64,000 nt of DNA from JAMXLO01 sp963812505 (lineage in GTDB: Bacteria; Pseudomonadota; Alphaproteobacteria; Acetobacterales; Acetobacteraceae): assembly GCA_963812505.1 (NCBI GenBank), contig CAWEVM010000009.1:62001-126000 (forward strand), given 5' to 3'. A program made the position numbers and the translations under genes. Below the pieces are notes generated by a model that was given only the letters and a program-made list of their open reading frames with translations, was not told the DNA's origin and searched no databases. Positions 44,488-54,343 of this stretch are shown one piece after another. Each line of letters begins with the position of its first letter. The stretch's first letter is position 1.

Positions 44488-46011
44488 TCATCGACCGGTG
44501 AGATCGGTGACAAGTTGGAAGCCGGCGGAAATGTCATCGAGCTGATAGTGCGGCTGCAGTTGAATCACGCAACCGAAGCTGCCCGGCCTGCCTGGCATTT
44601 CGTTGACAGTGACCCTGCCGCCCACCAGCGGAAACCGCGCCCGACTGTCGCCGCTCGCCGCCACGTTGCTATTGACGTACTGCGTCAGCCAGGCCTGCAG
44701 GAAGCGCTCGATCTCGTCCGCGGTCTTGAACGAGCCCGTCATGTGACGGCCCATCATCTTCAGCGAATGCGCGAAGCGTGACGCGCACAGGATCGAGTTG
44801 ATCTGCGTCGAAAGCCGCGCACTGGCATCGGCGGCGTTGGCGTTGGCACCCTGATAGCGCTGCGGCACCTGCAGGCTGCGCACGGCACCGAACACCAGCT
44901 CCTCGCTGTTCGGGACTGAGGAAAGTGGCATCAGACCGACATCGAGCAGCGAGCGCTCCTGCCGATCGGTCAGCACGATCTCGACCGGATTGCGCACCCA
45001 GACATGGTCAGGGTCGGTACTGAACGGCTCCAGCGGCACGCCGGTGACGAGACCGCCGCCGATCCGATCGGTCTCCACGCCGCGTACATCGCCGGGCCAC
45101 GCGTATTGCGCGAAGGCACGGGCGACAACCGAGGCGAAGGCGAAGCCGGCGCCCATCCACACGCGCTGTTCGTTGGTGGGCGCATATTCGCTGTAGCGGA
45201 AGCCGTCGGCGCGCGTGCCGTCGTCCTGCCAGGGCTGGCGTGCCAACACGTGCGGCAGGGCTACCCCAACGAAGCGCATATCGGCGCGCGACGCGAGACT
45301 GCGCCAGCGGTCGTGTTCCGTGTTGCGCAACGGTGCGGCGAGGTCGATCGAGGTGGCGAGGTCGGCGAAGCTGTCCACTTCCAGCAGTGCGGGTGACGCG
45401 CCGATGATGACCGGTGAGAAGGCTGCGGCGGCGACGCCGGACAGTGCCATCAGCGCGCTTATGTCATCGGTGCGGGACTCGGCGCTGGAGCGGTGACGAA
45501 CCTCGTGATCGACTACCAGCAGGCCATAGGGATTGCCGCCCGGTGTGCCGAACTCCTCCTCGTAAACCTTGCGGAACAGCAGGCTCTGGTCGAATTCGAT
45601 GGCGCGTTCCAGGTCGCGGCAGATCTCTGGCCAGCCGACGTTGAGGATTTTGACCTTCAACCGGTTGGACAGCTCGACGCCGTCTACCAACCAGGCAATG
45701 CCGCGCCACGTGCCTTCCAGCTTGCGCAGGCGGGCGTGGTGCAGGATGGCGTCGAGTTGCTCGGACAGCATGGCGTCTATCGCGGCGATGTCGCGATCAA
45801 CCGCGTCGCGCAACGCCTGCGTGTCGATGCGGAGACGCGCGCCGCGTTCAGCGCCAAACCACACGTCGATGGCATCGCCGGACGGCGCGCCGAGAAACTC
45901 AGCGAGCTGGTCCGCCAGTGCGGCGTCGCGATTGCCGACGAAGCGTCCCGACAGCATTGCATCACGCACTGCGGGTGCGGCCACATCCACGGCAAGATTG
46001 AACTCGTTCAC
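44488..46011 (-). CDS. impD: Second TssC-like sheath subunit (ImpD)
   Basis: 507-residue paralogue of TssC. It shares GTWRGIAWLVDGVELSNRLK near residue 100, AIEFDQSLLFRKVYEEEFGT near residue 136, ICASRFAHSLKMMGRHMTGS near residue 413 and a C-terminal PGSFGCVIQLQPHYQLDDIS. It matches the ImpD member of imp-type loci, where two TssC-like genes lie in tandem. Probably a sheath-associated or cap-type component, but its exact role is unsettled. It is separated from tssC by a palindromic repeat. Confidence 0.88.
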   Translation of the reverse strand: MNEFNLAVDVAAPAVRDAMLSGRFVGNRDAALADQLAEFLGAPSGDAIDVWFGAERGARLRIDTQALRDAVDRDIAAIDAMLSEQLDAILHHARLRKLEGTWRGIAWLVDGVELSNRLKVKILNVGWPEICRDLERAIEFDQSLLFRKVYEEEFGTPGGNPYGLLVVDHEVRHRSSAESRTDDISALMALSGVAAAAFSPVIIGASPALLEVDSFADLATSIDLAAPLRNTEHDRWRSLASRADMRFVGVALPHVLARQPWQDDGTRADGFRYSEYAPTNEQRVWMGAGFAFASVVARAFAQYAWPGDVRGVETDRIGGGLVTGVPLEPFSTDPDHVWVRNPVEIVLTDRQERSLLDVGLMPLSSVPNSEELVFGAVRSLQVPQRYQGANANAADASARLSTQINSILCASRFAHSLKMMGRHMTGSFKTADEIERFLQAWLTQYVNSNVAASGDSRARFPLVGGRVTVNEMPGRPGSFGCVIQLQPHYQLDDISAGFQLVTDLTGR

Positions 46012-46060
46012 TGTCGTGTCCGCCCAGCGTCAATGCAGCGGCGCGGCGCAAGCGCCACCT

Positions 46061-46149
46061 CGTCATGGCCGGCGCAGACCGGCCATCCACGTCTTTGCCT
46101 CATGTAGGCAGCAAATACGTGGATGGCGGGGCCAAGCCCCGCCATGACG
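46061..46149. repeat. Nested palindrome between tssC and impD (family R2)
   Basis: Outer arms CGTCATGGC/GCCATGACG enclose CCATCCACGT/ACGTGGATGG and a GGCCGG-type core. Sequence resembles 13992-14030 (AAGACGTGGGTGGCCGG) and 32651-32676. It is an intergenic repeat within a leftward operon and forms a strong secondary structure between two sheath genes. Confidence 0.72.
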
Positions 46150-46204
46150 ACAAAGCGTGAGCCGTGCCCCGGCATGACTTGCTTAATTCCGTTCTGGGCG
46201 GCGA

Positions 46205-47696
46205 TCAGGCCGCCGGGGCCGGGATGCGTGCCACCATGCGCAGGCTCGTGGTCAGCTCTTCCATCTGCAGCCACGGGCGTAGATACGCCACCGCATTGTA
46301 CGAGCCAGGCTTGCCGGGGATCTCGCGCACCTCGACGCGTGCCTCGCGCAGCGGGAAGCGGGCCTTCATCTCCTGCCCGGCGTTCTCGTTGCCGTTGACG
46401 TAGTTGTTGATCCACCGGTTCAGCCAGCGCTCGACGTCGCCCGCCTCCATGAAGCTGCCGATCTTGTCGCGCGCCATAACCTTCAGATAGTGCGCGAAGC
46501 GGCTGGAAGCCATGATGTAGGGCATGCGCGCGGAGATCGCGGCGTTCGCCGTCGCTTCCGGGCGGTCGTATTTCTTCGGCTTCTGCACAGACTGCGCACC
46601 GAAGAAGACGGAGTAGTCGGTGTTCTTGTAGTGGCTGAGCGGCTGGAAGCCGAGGTTGGACAGCTCGAACTCGCGCCGGTCGGTGATGGCGATCTCGGTC
46701 GGGCATTTCGCGTCCTGATCGCCATCGTCCGAGGTGAACACGTGGTAAGGCAGATTCTCCACCTTGCCGCCACCCTCGGCGCCGCGGATGGCAGTGCAGA
46801 AACCGTACTGCGCGAACGCGTTTGTCAGTCGTGCGCCAAGCACGTAGGCGGCGTTCATCCAGCAGGTACTCGTTGTGCTGCATCGACTTTGCGGCACCGG
46901 CCTCGTCGTATGGCGCTTCCTCGAAGTTGAACTCGTCGATCGCCTTGGTGGCGGCGCCGTATGGCAGACGCGCGAGCGTACGCGGCAACACCAGGTTGAC
47001 GAAGCGCGCGTCTTCGCTGTCACGGAAGCTGCGCCATTTGGTGTATTCCTGCGCCTCGAAGATCTTGGCCAGGTCGCGCGGCTTGACCAGTTCGGGCCAA
47101 CTGTCGAAGCCGAACATGCCGGCGCCGGCGGCCGAGACGAACGGTGCGAACGCTGCGGCGGCAACGTTGGATACCAGGCGCAGTGTCTCGACATCGTCCG
47201 GATGCTGCGTCCACTCATAGTCGCCGATCAGCGCGCCATACGGTTCGCCGCCCGGCGTGCCAAATTCGTTCTCATAGATCTTCTTGAACAACTGGCTCTG
47301 ATCGAATTCAACCGCGCGCTGCAGATCGCGCGACAGCTCGCGCTTCGGCAGGTTGAGCACACGCAGCTTCAGGCTCGTGCTCGTCTCGCTGTTCATCACC
47401 AGATAATGCAGCCCGCGCCAGGTGCCTTCGAGCGCGGAGAACTTCGGGTGATGCATGATCGCGTTGAGCTGGTCGGACAGCTTGCGATCGATCGCGGCGA
47501 TGGCGCTGTCGATGGTGCGCGTCAGGTTCTTGTCGAACGTGACGGTGCCGGCGAGCGCCTGCTCGACCAGGTTCTTCACCAGGTCCTGCGCCTGGTCGGG
47601 TGCGGTCTGCCGGGTAGCGGCGACGACCTGATCGAGGACGGAAACCTCGGTGGTTTCCGCCGCTGCCTGCTGCGGTGCGGTCTTGGCGCCAGACAT
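46205..47696 (-). pseudogene. tssC: T6SS sheath large subunit TssC with an apparent one-base insertion
   Basis: The N-terminal part (MSGAKTAPQQAAAETTEVSV to KSMQHNEYL) and the C-terminal part (WMNAAYVLGARLTNAFAQYG to MVARIPAPAA) are both classic TssC but lie in different frames. Removing one base near 46862 restores a 496-residue protein of normal length. Motifs: GTWRGLHYLVMNSE near residue 94, SSRFAHYLKVMARDKIGSFM in the second part. TssC and TssB form the contractile sheath. As read, translation would continue into unrelated sequence and the sheath would not form. An assembly error is equally possible. Confidence 0.85.
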
Positions 47697-47699
47697 CGA

Positions 47700-48209
47700 T
47701 CAGGCCTCCTTCTTGTCCAGCCCCAACTGGCTGGACAGCGACTTCAGTTCGTTCTCGTTCTTCAGCACCTGCTCCAGCAGACCTTCCAACTCTTCCGACC
47801 GGTCAACCTTGCTCATCAGGTCGCGCAGCTTGGCGCGTGTCTCGAGCAGTGCACGTAAAGCCGGCACCTGCTGTGCGACGCGCGCGGGCTCGAAATCCTC
47901 GATCGAGTTGAACTTCAGATCGACCGCCATTTCGCCACCCTCTTCCGAGAGCTTGTTGTCGACCCGCATCTTCAGCCCGGGATTCATTCCGGCCAGGACG
48001 TCGTTGAAATTGTCGCGGTCAATCTGGATGAATTTGCGATCGGTCAACGGACGCAGCGGCTGGGTCGGATCGCCAGAGAAATCACCCATGATGCCGACAA
48101 TAAACGGCAGCTCGCGCAGTATTTCGGCACCTTCCGTCTCGACTTCGTAGGTGATGTGCACTCGCGGCTTGCGGACGCGCTTGAGCTTGTCGTGGATGCT
48201 TGCACTCAT
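47700..48209 (-). CDS. tssB: T6SS sheath small subunit TssB
   Basis: 169-residue TssB (ImpB/VipA). It begins MSASIHDKLKRVRKPRVHIT and contains PFIVGIMGDFSGDPTQPLRP near residue 36 and FIQIDRDNFNDVLAGMNPGL near residue 61, with a C-terminal helical region bound by TagJ and TssC in related systems. It lies 3 bases before tssC. Confidence 0.96.
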   Translation of the reverse strand: MSASIHDKLKRVRKPRVHITYEVETEGAEILRELPFIVGIMGDFSGDPTQPLRPLTDRKFIQIDRDNFNDVLAGMNPGLKMRVDNKLSEEGGEMAVDLKFNSIEDFEPARVAQQVPALRALLETRAKLRDLMSKVDRSEELEGLLEQVLKNENELKSLSSQLGLDKKEA

Positions 48210-48292
48210 GGTCTGGCTTCCCCATCCCTGTGATCGGCGTGGGCCGGCTCGCGGCGTCGGCGCATAGGCGCACGTGCCCTGCTTCCCAAAGA

Positions 48293-48376
48293 TTAGACAG
48301 GCGAGATGAGTATGGTCAATAATTCCTTGAGTTTGTGAACTTCTTCACACGTGATCGCCGTGCGGTCGTGGCTCAT
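48293..48376 (-). CDS. Possible 27-aa peptide coupled to tssA
   Basis: A very short frame, MSHDRTAITCEEVHKLKELL followed by TILISPV, whose ATG overlaps the tssA stop as ATGA. It fills much of the tssA-tssB gap and looks like one amphipathic helix. No known family. The overlap is the only support, so it may be chance. Confidence 0.25.
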   Translation of the reverse strand: MSHDRTAITCEEVHKLKELLTILISPV

Positions 48377-49533
48377 TCCGTGGCCTCGGGCGGCGGCGGC
48401 GGTCGGATACCAAGGGTATTCAGGATCGTGTTGCGCGTGTCGGTGTCGGCGACCACCTCCGCCAGCAGCTCGGGCCATGTCATGCGGCCGCGGCGCACCG
48501 CCTCGTCCAGCGTGTAGGAGAGCGGTGAGTGAGGCTCGGAACGGCGGAAGAAGTTGGCGATCTCGCCCAGGGCGCGCAGCGCGTCCTCACGCGACGCAAG
48601 CTGTCCCGGCGACACCGCGATGCGGCCAAAACCGCCGGCACCCTGCGCGGCGCGGCTGTCCGCCGCCTCGCCGGTCCCCTCTGGCCCCGCCTCGGATTCC
48701 GCCGTGGAACGCGGCGCGTAGATCGTCGCGATGTGGATGATCTCGTCCAGCAGTTCGCGGATTGCCGTCGTCGGAGGACCGTCGTCGCCGGCTTTTTCGT
48801 CAAGTGCGTCGGCCATCGACTGCCAGGCGTCGCGGGCCGCCATGGCGTCCTCGCGCACCTTGGCCAGTTCCGCGCCGCGGTTTCGCGCCTCCTTCTCCAT
48901 GTCGTCGAATGGCATGATCCGGCCGGCCTCGAGACGCCTGGTCCGCGCCTCGGCGTCAAGTTTCATCAGGTCAGCCGACGACTTATAGTTGTAATAGGCA
49001 ATCGGTGTGTGGTCCGAGGTTTCGAACAGCACGGTCATATAGAGCGGCTGGATCAGCGAACCGTTGCCGTCACGCCCATTCAATCCGGTCACCGGGGCGA
49101 CGCGCGTTTCAATTCCATAGTCGTCCGGCAGCGGGAACAGTCCGTCCCAGTACCTTTCCGCCAAACCTGCCATGAGACGTGCACCGAAGGTGAGGCCGGC
49201 GAGGCCATGGCTGCGCACCAACGCCTCGGTTATCCAGGCGGCAACTTCCAGGTCCTTGGCGGTCTCTGCCAGTGTCTTGACGCCAACCTCACGCACCGTA
49301 CGCCACAGCGGACCAGGGTCGCGGATGTCACCAGTGTTCTGCCCTCCGTCACCCGCGTCAGGCCGCGCATCACGCAGACGCTCGGCATCGCGCGCCTCGG
49401 ACCGCGCATCGCGCAGCCGGTTGTACGGAGATGTCGCAGAGAAATCCTCGCGGATGTCGATGCCTTGTGGCGCATCGCCAGGGATCGGCGCCAGCAGAGC
49501 CTCGAGGTCGAAACCCTCCGGCAGGTCCGCCAT
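48373..49533 (-). CDS. tssA: T6SS protein TssA
   Basis: 386-residue ImpA/TssA. The N-terminal ImpA domain starts MADLPEGFDLEALLAPIPGD. It contains DPGPLWRTVREVGVKTLAET, the conserved TssA core near residue 68, and LMAGLAERYWDGLFPLPDDY near residue 119. TssA nucleates assembly of tail tube and sheath. The start at 49533 is placed at the family N-terminus. It is divergent from tssH across 89 bp, which should hold both promoters. Confidence 0.92.
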   Translation of the reverse strand: MADLPEGFDLEALLAPIPGDAPQGIDIREDFSATSPYNRLRDARSEARDAERLRDARPDAGDGGQNTGDIRDPGPLWRTVREVGVKTLAETAKDLEVAAWITEALVRSHGLAGLTFGARLMAGLAERYWDGLFPLPDDYGIETRVAPVTGLNGRDGNGSLIQPLYMTVLFETSDHTPIAYYNYKSSADLMKLDAEARTRRLEAGRIMPFDDMEKEARNRGAELAKVREDAMAARDAWQSMADALDEKAGDDGPPTTAIRELLDEIIHIATIYAPRSTAESEAGPEGTGEAADSRAAQGAGGFGRIAVSPGQLASREDALRALGEIANFFRRSEPHSPLSYTLDEAVRRGRMTWPELLAEVVADTDTRNTILNTLGIRPPPPPEATE

Positions 49534-49622
49534 GCACGCGCCTCTCAATTGCTGGACAATGGTTCCGCGTAACACATAGTCTCAATGCAGGAAAAGGGGG
49601 AGTTGCCCCCGGGGGAAACCGG

Positions 49623-52284
49623 ATGGCCGCGATCGATCTCAAGCAGCTTGTCGGCAGGCTGAACGAGATATGCCGACGAGCGCTCGAAGCAGCGGCCGGG
49701 ATGACGCTGTCGCGCACGCACTACAATGTTGAGATCGAGCACTGGCTGCTTACGCTCGCCGACCGTGCCGACGGCGATATTGCCGCGATACTACGCCATT
49801 ACGAAATCGATATGGGACGCTTCATCACCGATCTCAACCGGGCGTTGGAGAAGCTGAAGACCGGCAACTCGCGCGCCCCCTCGCTGGCGCCGGACATTGT
49901 CGAGCTGGGCAAGCAGGCCTGGCTGCTGGCATCGCTCGAGCAAAATGCGACCCGCATTCGTTCTGGCCATCTGCTGTGGGCGCTGCTCGCCGACGACACG
50001 CTGGCGCGGCGCGCGCGCGAGGCATCCGGCCAGTTGCTGAAGATCAATCCCGATCTGTTGAAGCGCGACTTCGCCGCGATCACCGCGAACAGCGCGGAAG
50101 CGGCGGAAGTGGCACCGGCTGACGCATCGGGAGCGGCGGTGGGTGATGGCGCGCCGATGGCACCGCGCGGAACCGGTGCGCTCGACCAGTTCACCACTGA
50201 TCTCACCGCGCAGGCGAAGGCCGGAAAGATCGATCCGATCCTTGGGCGCGATACCGAGATCAGGCAGATCATCGACATCCTGACGCGGCGGCGACAGAAC
50301 AATCCGATCCTCACCGGTGAGGCCGGTGTCGGGAAGACTGCCGTGGTGGAAGGCTTCGCACTGCGCCTCGCCTCGGGCGATGTGCCGCCCGGCCTGCAAG
50401 GTGTTTCGCTGCGCACGCTCGATCTCGGCCTGCTCCAGGCGGGCGCCGGCGTGCGCGGTGAATTTGAGAACCGGCTACGCGGTGTGATCGATGAGGTGAA
50501 AGCTTCGCCGAAGCCGATTATCGTGTTCATCGACGAGGCGCACCAGTTGATTGGCGCCGGCGGTTCGGCGGGGCAGGGCGATGCGGCCAATCTGCTGAAG
50601 CCTGCACTGGCACGCGGCGAACTGCGCACCATCGCCGCCACCACATGGGCGGAATACAAGAAATACTTTGAGAAGGACGCAGCGCTGACGCGGCGCTTCC
50701 AGGTGGTGAAGGTGGACGAGCCGCCGGAGCCGATGGCGGTTGCCATGGTGCGCGGCCTGGTCGATACGCTGGAGAAGCACCACAAGGTCCGCATTCTGGA
50801 TGAGGCGGTGACCGAAGCGGTGCGGTTGTCCGCGCGCTACATCCCGTCGCGCCAGTTGCCCGACAAGGCAGTGAGCCTGATTGACACGGCCTGCTCGCGC
50901 GTTGGCATGAGTTCAGGCGGCGGTACCGCCGCCGATCGAGGATCGTCAACGGCGGACCGCACTGATCGACACCGAGGTGGCGATTCTCGATCGCGAGATC
51001 GCCGCCGGCGAACCGCACGCTGCACGCCGCGAGGACCTGCTGGCGGAGCGTGCGAAGCTTGCACAGGAACTGACCGACCTCGAGATACGCTGGGAGAAAG
51101 AGAAGGCGCTGGCGGAGGAGATCACCGACACGCGCACCAGGATCGAGGATCTGGCGAACACTGAGGACCCCGGATCGGCGTCCGGGGCAGGCAAGGACGC
51201 GCTCCGCACGCAGCTCACCGCAGCGTCGGCGAAACTGCGCGACCTGCAAGGTGAGACACCGCTGATCTTCCCGGTGGTCGATCGCCAGGCGGTAGCGGAG
51301 GTCGTCGCGGGATGGACCGGTATTCCGACCGGCCGCATGCAGTCGAACGAAATTCGCACCGTGCTGAACCTGCAGCAAGCGATGGGCGCACGCATCGTCG
51401 GCCAGCCGCATGCGCTCGATGCGGTGGCACAGGCGATCCGCACCAGCCGTGCCGGGCTGACCGATCCGCGCAAGCCGATTGGCGTCTTCCTGATGGTGGG
51501 GACGTCGGGCACTGGCAAGACCGAGACCGCTTTGACGCTCGCCGATCTGCTGTACGGCGGCGAGCAGAACATGACCGTCATCAACATGAGCGAGTTCAAG
51601 GAGGAGCATAAGGTCAGCCTGCTGATGGGCAGCCCGCCCGGTTATGTCGGCTATGGCGAGGGCGGCGTGCTCACCGAGGCGGTACGGCGGCGCCCCTATT
51701 CGGTGATCCTGCTTGACGAAATGGAGAAGGCGCACCCTGGCGTGCAAGACATCTTCTTTCAAGTGTTCGACAAGGGGAACATGAAGGACGGCGAAGGTCG
51801 CGACATCGATTTCAAGAACACCGTCATCATCATGACGTCGAACGCAGGCACCGATCTGATCACCCGGCTGTTCGCCGATCCGGAATCCGCGCCCGATGCG
51901 GTTGGATTGGCCGATGCGCTGATGCCGGAGCTGATGAAGTTCTTCAAACCGGCATTTCTCGGGCGAGTGAATCTGGTCCCGTATTTTCCGCTCTCACCCG
52001 AGATCATTCGCCAGATCGTCGAGCTGCAGCTCGGGCGAATACAGAGGAGAGTACAGGAATCTTATGGTGCCAAATTCGCCTGGGACAAGGCGTTGGTCGA
52101 TGTGATAGCTGCTCGTTGCACTGAGACTTCGTCCGGAGCACGCAACGTGGAAAAGATACTCTCCCGCACGCTATTGCCGGAGCTCTCCGCGGAAGTGTTG
52201 TCGCGACTTGCTGAAGGAGCACCGATCAACGGAGTGACCGTGGGGGTGGACACGGTTGGATCGTTCCAATACCACATCGGCTGA
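49623..52284 (+). pseudogene. tssH: T6SS AAA+ ATPase TssH/ClpV with an apparent one-base insertion
   Basis: ClpV-type unfoldase that disassembles contracted sheath. First part: N domain from MAAIDLKQLVGRLNEICRRA, first Walker A GEAGVGKTAVVEG (near residue 237) and FIDEAHQLIGAGGSAGQG. Second part: middle coiled-coil, second Walker A GTSGTGKTETALT, SPPGYVGYGEGGVLTEAVRR and the C-terminal D2 domain. The two parts join in different frames near 50916-50923, in a GGCGGCGG run. Removing one base gives an 886-residue protein of normal length. As read, the D2 ATPase would be lost. Confidence 0.88.
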
Positions 52285-52324
52285 ACCAATCACCGCCGCG
52301 GCGGAATAATAGAGGAGTAGAACA

Positions 52325-52801
52325 ATGGCAATCTACATGACTTGGGAAAGTATAGACGGAGCCGTGTCGACGAAGGGCTTCGAGAAATGGATCGAACTGA
52401 ACTCGTTCCAGTGGGGCGTTGGGCGCGCCATCGGAACAGCGGCGCGCGGTGCGGCCACGCGTGAGGCGTCCGAGCCAAACATCAGCGAAATCGTCATCAC
52501 CAAGCGGCTGGACAAGTCATCGACCAAGCTGTTCATGGACGCTGTTGCAGGCGACCTGAGCGCAACGGTGAAGTTCAAGTTCACCACCACGACGAAGGAC
52601 AAGGTGGACACGTTCCTCGCCTACGAGCTCACCAACTGCGGACTGAGCGGCTACAGCATCTCCAGCGGTGGTGATGCGCCGAACGAGAGTCTGTCGCTGA
52701 ACTTCACCAAGATCATGTTCACCTACACCGAGCGCGATCCGAAGATCGCGGGTTCCCCGGACACGGTCGGCTATGACCTTCTGACCATGGGAAAGGTCTG
52801 A
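52325..52801 (+). CDS. hcp: T6SS tube protein Hcp (TssD)
   Basis: 158-residue Hcp. It begins MAIYMTWESIDGAVSTKGFE and contains WIELNSFQWGVGRAIGTAAR near residue 21 and ISEIVITKRLDKSSTKLFMD near residue 58, the standard Hcp1 fold. Hexameric rings stack into the injected tube. It lies 40 bases after tssH and is followed by a strong terminator, so tssH-hcp is the rightward transcript. Confidence 0.97.
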   Translation: MAIYMTWESIDGAVSTKGFEKWIELNSFQWGVGRAIGTAARGAATREASEPNISEIVITKRLDKSSTKLFMDAVAGDLSATVKFKFTTTTKDKVDTFLAYELTNCGLSGYSISSGGDAPNESLSLNFTKIMFTYTERDPKIAGSPDTVGYDLLTMGKV

Positions 52802-52826
52802 ACCGGCTACGCATTCGGGCATCAAG

Positions 52827-52860
52827 AAGGGCCAGGGAAGTCTGTTTCCTGGCCCTTTTT
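52827..52860 (+). terminator. Rho-independent terminator after hcp
   Basis: A stem AAGGGCCAGGGAA with TTCCTGGCCCTT (GTCTGT loop) ending in a T-run. It should end most tssH-hcp transcription before the next gene. Confidence 0.92.
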
Positions 52861-53031
52861 CATGGCGGTTATCTACTTAGCGCACACCCCTCCACTGGTA
52901 GGTATTCGCTCCTGTCGCCGTCATGGACAAACACGCTGGCTGCCACGCTCATTTCCAGGCCGAAAGAGGCAAGGGTCCTAGGCTCGCGTAGACGGTGATG
53001 GTATTATGACGAATCCAAGGGATTCATCATC

Positions 53032-53520
53032 ATGTCAGCCTTGACTGTAAGCGGACTAGTTGAAGAACGCCAAGCACGGGAACTCAGCGAGAAGCAATTG
53101 GATGACCAACTCAAGCTGCGGCACAAAGAAGAACTCACCGAGTTCAGAAAGCGTCTCGATCAGTTTCAATTGGCGGACTGGCATGTCCCGACAATTCTCA
53201 ATGGAATCAAGCGTGCGTTTGATCGCGGCGAAACCGAGCTGATGTTCACGTCCTTCCCGAGTAGCTTCTGCAACGATAGCGGTCGCGCTATCAACATTTC
53301 TGGCGAACCGCCGATCAATGAGCCTACGGACGCTGAGGTGCATGAACCCGTATGGCTGGCAACGCTGCCAAGAGGCGTTCTGACGATCTATGCGTACTGG
53401 AAGGAAAACCTACAGGCGGGCGGCTTTGGGTTCTCGGCGCGTATTATCAACTACCCAGGCGGTGTGCCAGGGGATGTCGGTCTGTTTTTCTCATGGCCGA
53501 GGGCAGCCGTGGAGAAATAG
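53032..53520 (+). CDS. Hypothetical protein downstream of hcp, 162 aa
   Basis: Not recognised. Residues 8-50 form a charged coiled-coil-like helix (EERQARELSEKQLDDQLKLR). The rest is a mixed fold with FDRGETELMFTSFPSSFC and PRGVLTIYAYWKENLQAGGF. No signal peptide. Base composition is clearly more AT-rich than the neighbouring T6SS genes, suggesting later acquisition. Position beside hcp is typical for cargo or immunity genes, but no toxin motif is visible. Confidence 0.6.
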   Translation: MSALTVSGLVEERQARELSEKQLDDQLKLRHKEELTEFRKRLDQFQLADWHVPTILNGIKRAFDRGETELMFTSFPSSFCNDSGRAINISGEPPINEPTDAEVHEPVWLATLPRGVLTIYAYWKENLQAGGFGFSARIINYPGGVPGDVGLFFSWPRAAVEK

Positions 53521-53617
53521 TCGATCAGAGTGTTGCACCTCGGCTCGGCAGGCTTGAATGGCCGAAGCAACTCGCGCGACACATCGACACTTGTCGTGGC
53601 CGGCGATGGCGACAGTA

Positions 53618-54343
53618 TCAGCCGGTGAACTCGACCGCGACAGCGGTCACGTTGTCGGCGACATTCGCCGCCAGGGCGGCATCGACAAGGGCCTGTGGCG
53701 GCACGCCGTTGATCGCACCGAGCAGGGTTGCCAACTCGTCGTCAGGCAATGTCTTGCACAGGCCGTCACTGCACAGCAGGAAACGGTCGCCCGGCACCAG
53801 CCGATCACTGACCTTGTCGAGTGCGAACGCATCCAGCTCCGCGCCGACGGCACGCGTGATCACATTGCCCCGCGGATGGTTCGTCACTTCGTCGGGACCG
53901 ATGGCGCCAGCCTCCAGCAGCTCCTGAACCAGGCTGTGATCGCGGGTGATCTGGCGCAGAACGCCGCCGCGCAGCAGGTAGGCTCGCGAATCACCGGCCC
54001 ACAGGCAGGCGAAGTAATTGCCATGCGCGAGCATCACCACCACGGTCGAGGCCACCATCACGTCCGGACCACGCCGCGCCGCCTCGTCGCGCAACGCCGC
54101 ATGTGTCTGCTCGATCGCCAGGCGCACGCGCGCCAGCAACTCCGCCGCGGCCAGACCTGGCGGAATCGCCTGGAGCGCATCAGCGATCATGCCGGAGGCG
54201 ACCTCGCCGGCCGCATGGCCGCCTGCGCCATCAGCCACCGCCCAGATGCCCAGATCGGGCCGGTCCACATAGGCATCCTCGTTGTGCTTGCGAATGGCGC
54301 CAACGTGCGTCACTGCCCAGGAGCGAAAGCGCGGGGCGGTCAT
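53618..54343 (-). CDS. PP2C-type serine/threonine phosphatase (PppA-like, T6SS)
   Basis: 241-residue PP2C phosphatase. Metal-binding motifs are GAIRKHNEDAYV near residue 15, VADGAGGHAAGE near residue 35 and WAGDSRAYLLRGG near residue 112, with a C-terminal VADNVTAVAVEF. In T6SS loci such PppA proteins reverse phosphorylation of FHA or TagH proteins. The ATG overlaps the tagF stop by ATGA; an alternative ATG lies 15 bases upstream behind GGAGGGG. The partner kinase gene is not in the window. Confidence 0.92.
   Translation of the reverse strand: MTAPRFRSWAVTHVGAIRKHNEDAYVDRPDLGIWAVADGAGGHAAGEVASGMIADALQAIPPGLAAAELLARVRLAIEQTHAALRDEAARRGPDVMVASTVVVMLAHGNYFACLWAGDSRAYLLRGGVLRQITRDHSLVQELLEAGAIGPDEVTNHPRGNVITRAVGAELDAFALDKVSDRLVPGDRFLLCSDGLCKTLPDDELATLLGAINGVPPQALVDAALAANVADNVTAVAVEFTG

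Noticed and set aside
46840..46880. Programmed ribosomal frameshift in tssC
   Set aside because: No slippery heptamer or downstream structure was seen, and TssC homologues are normally read in one frame.
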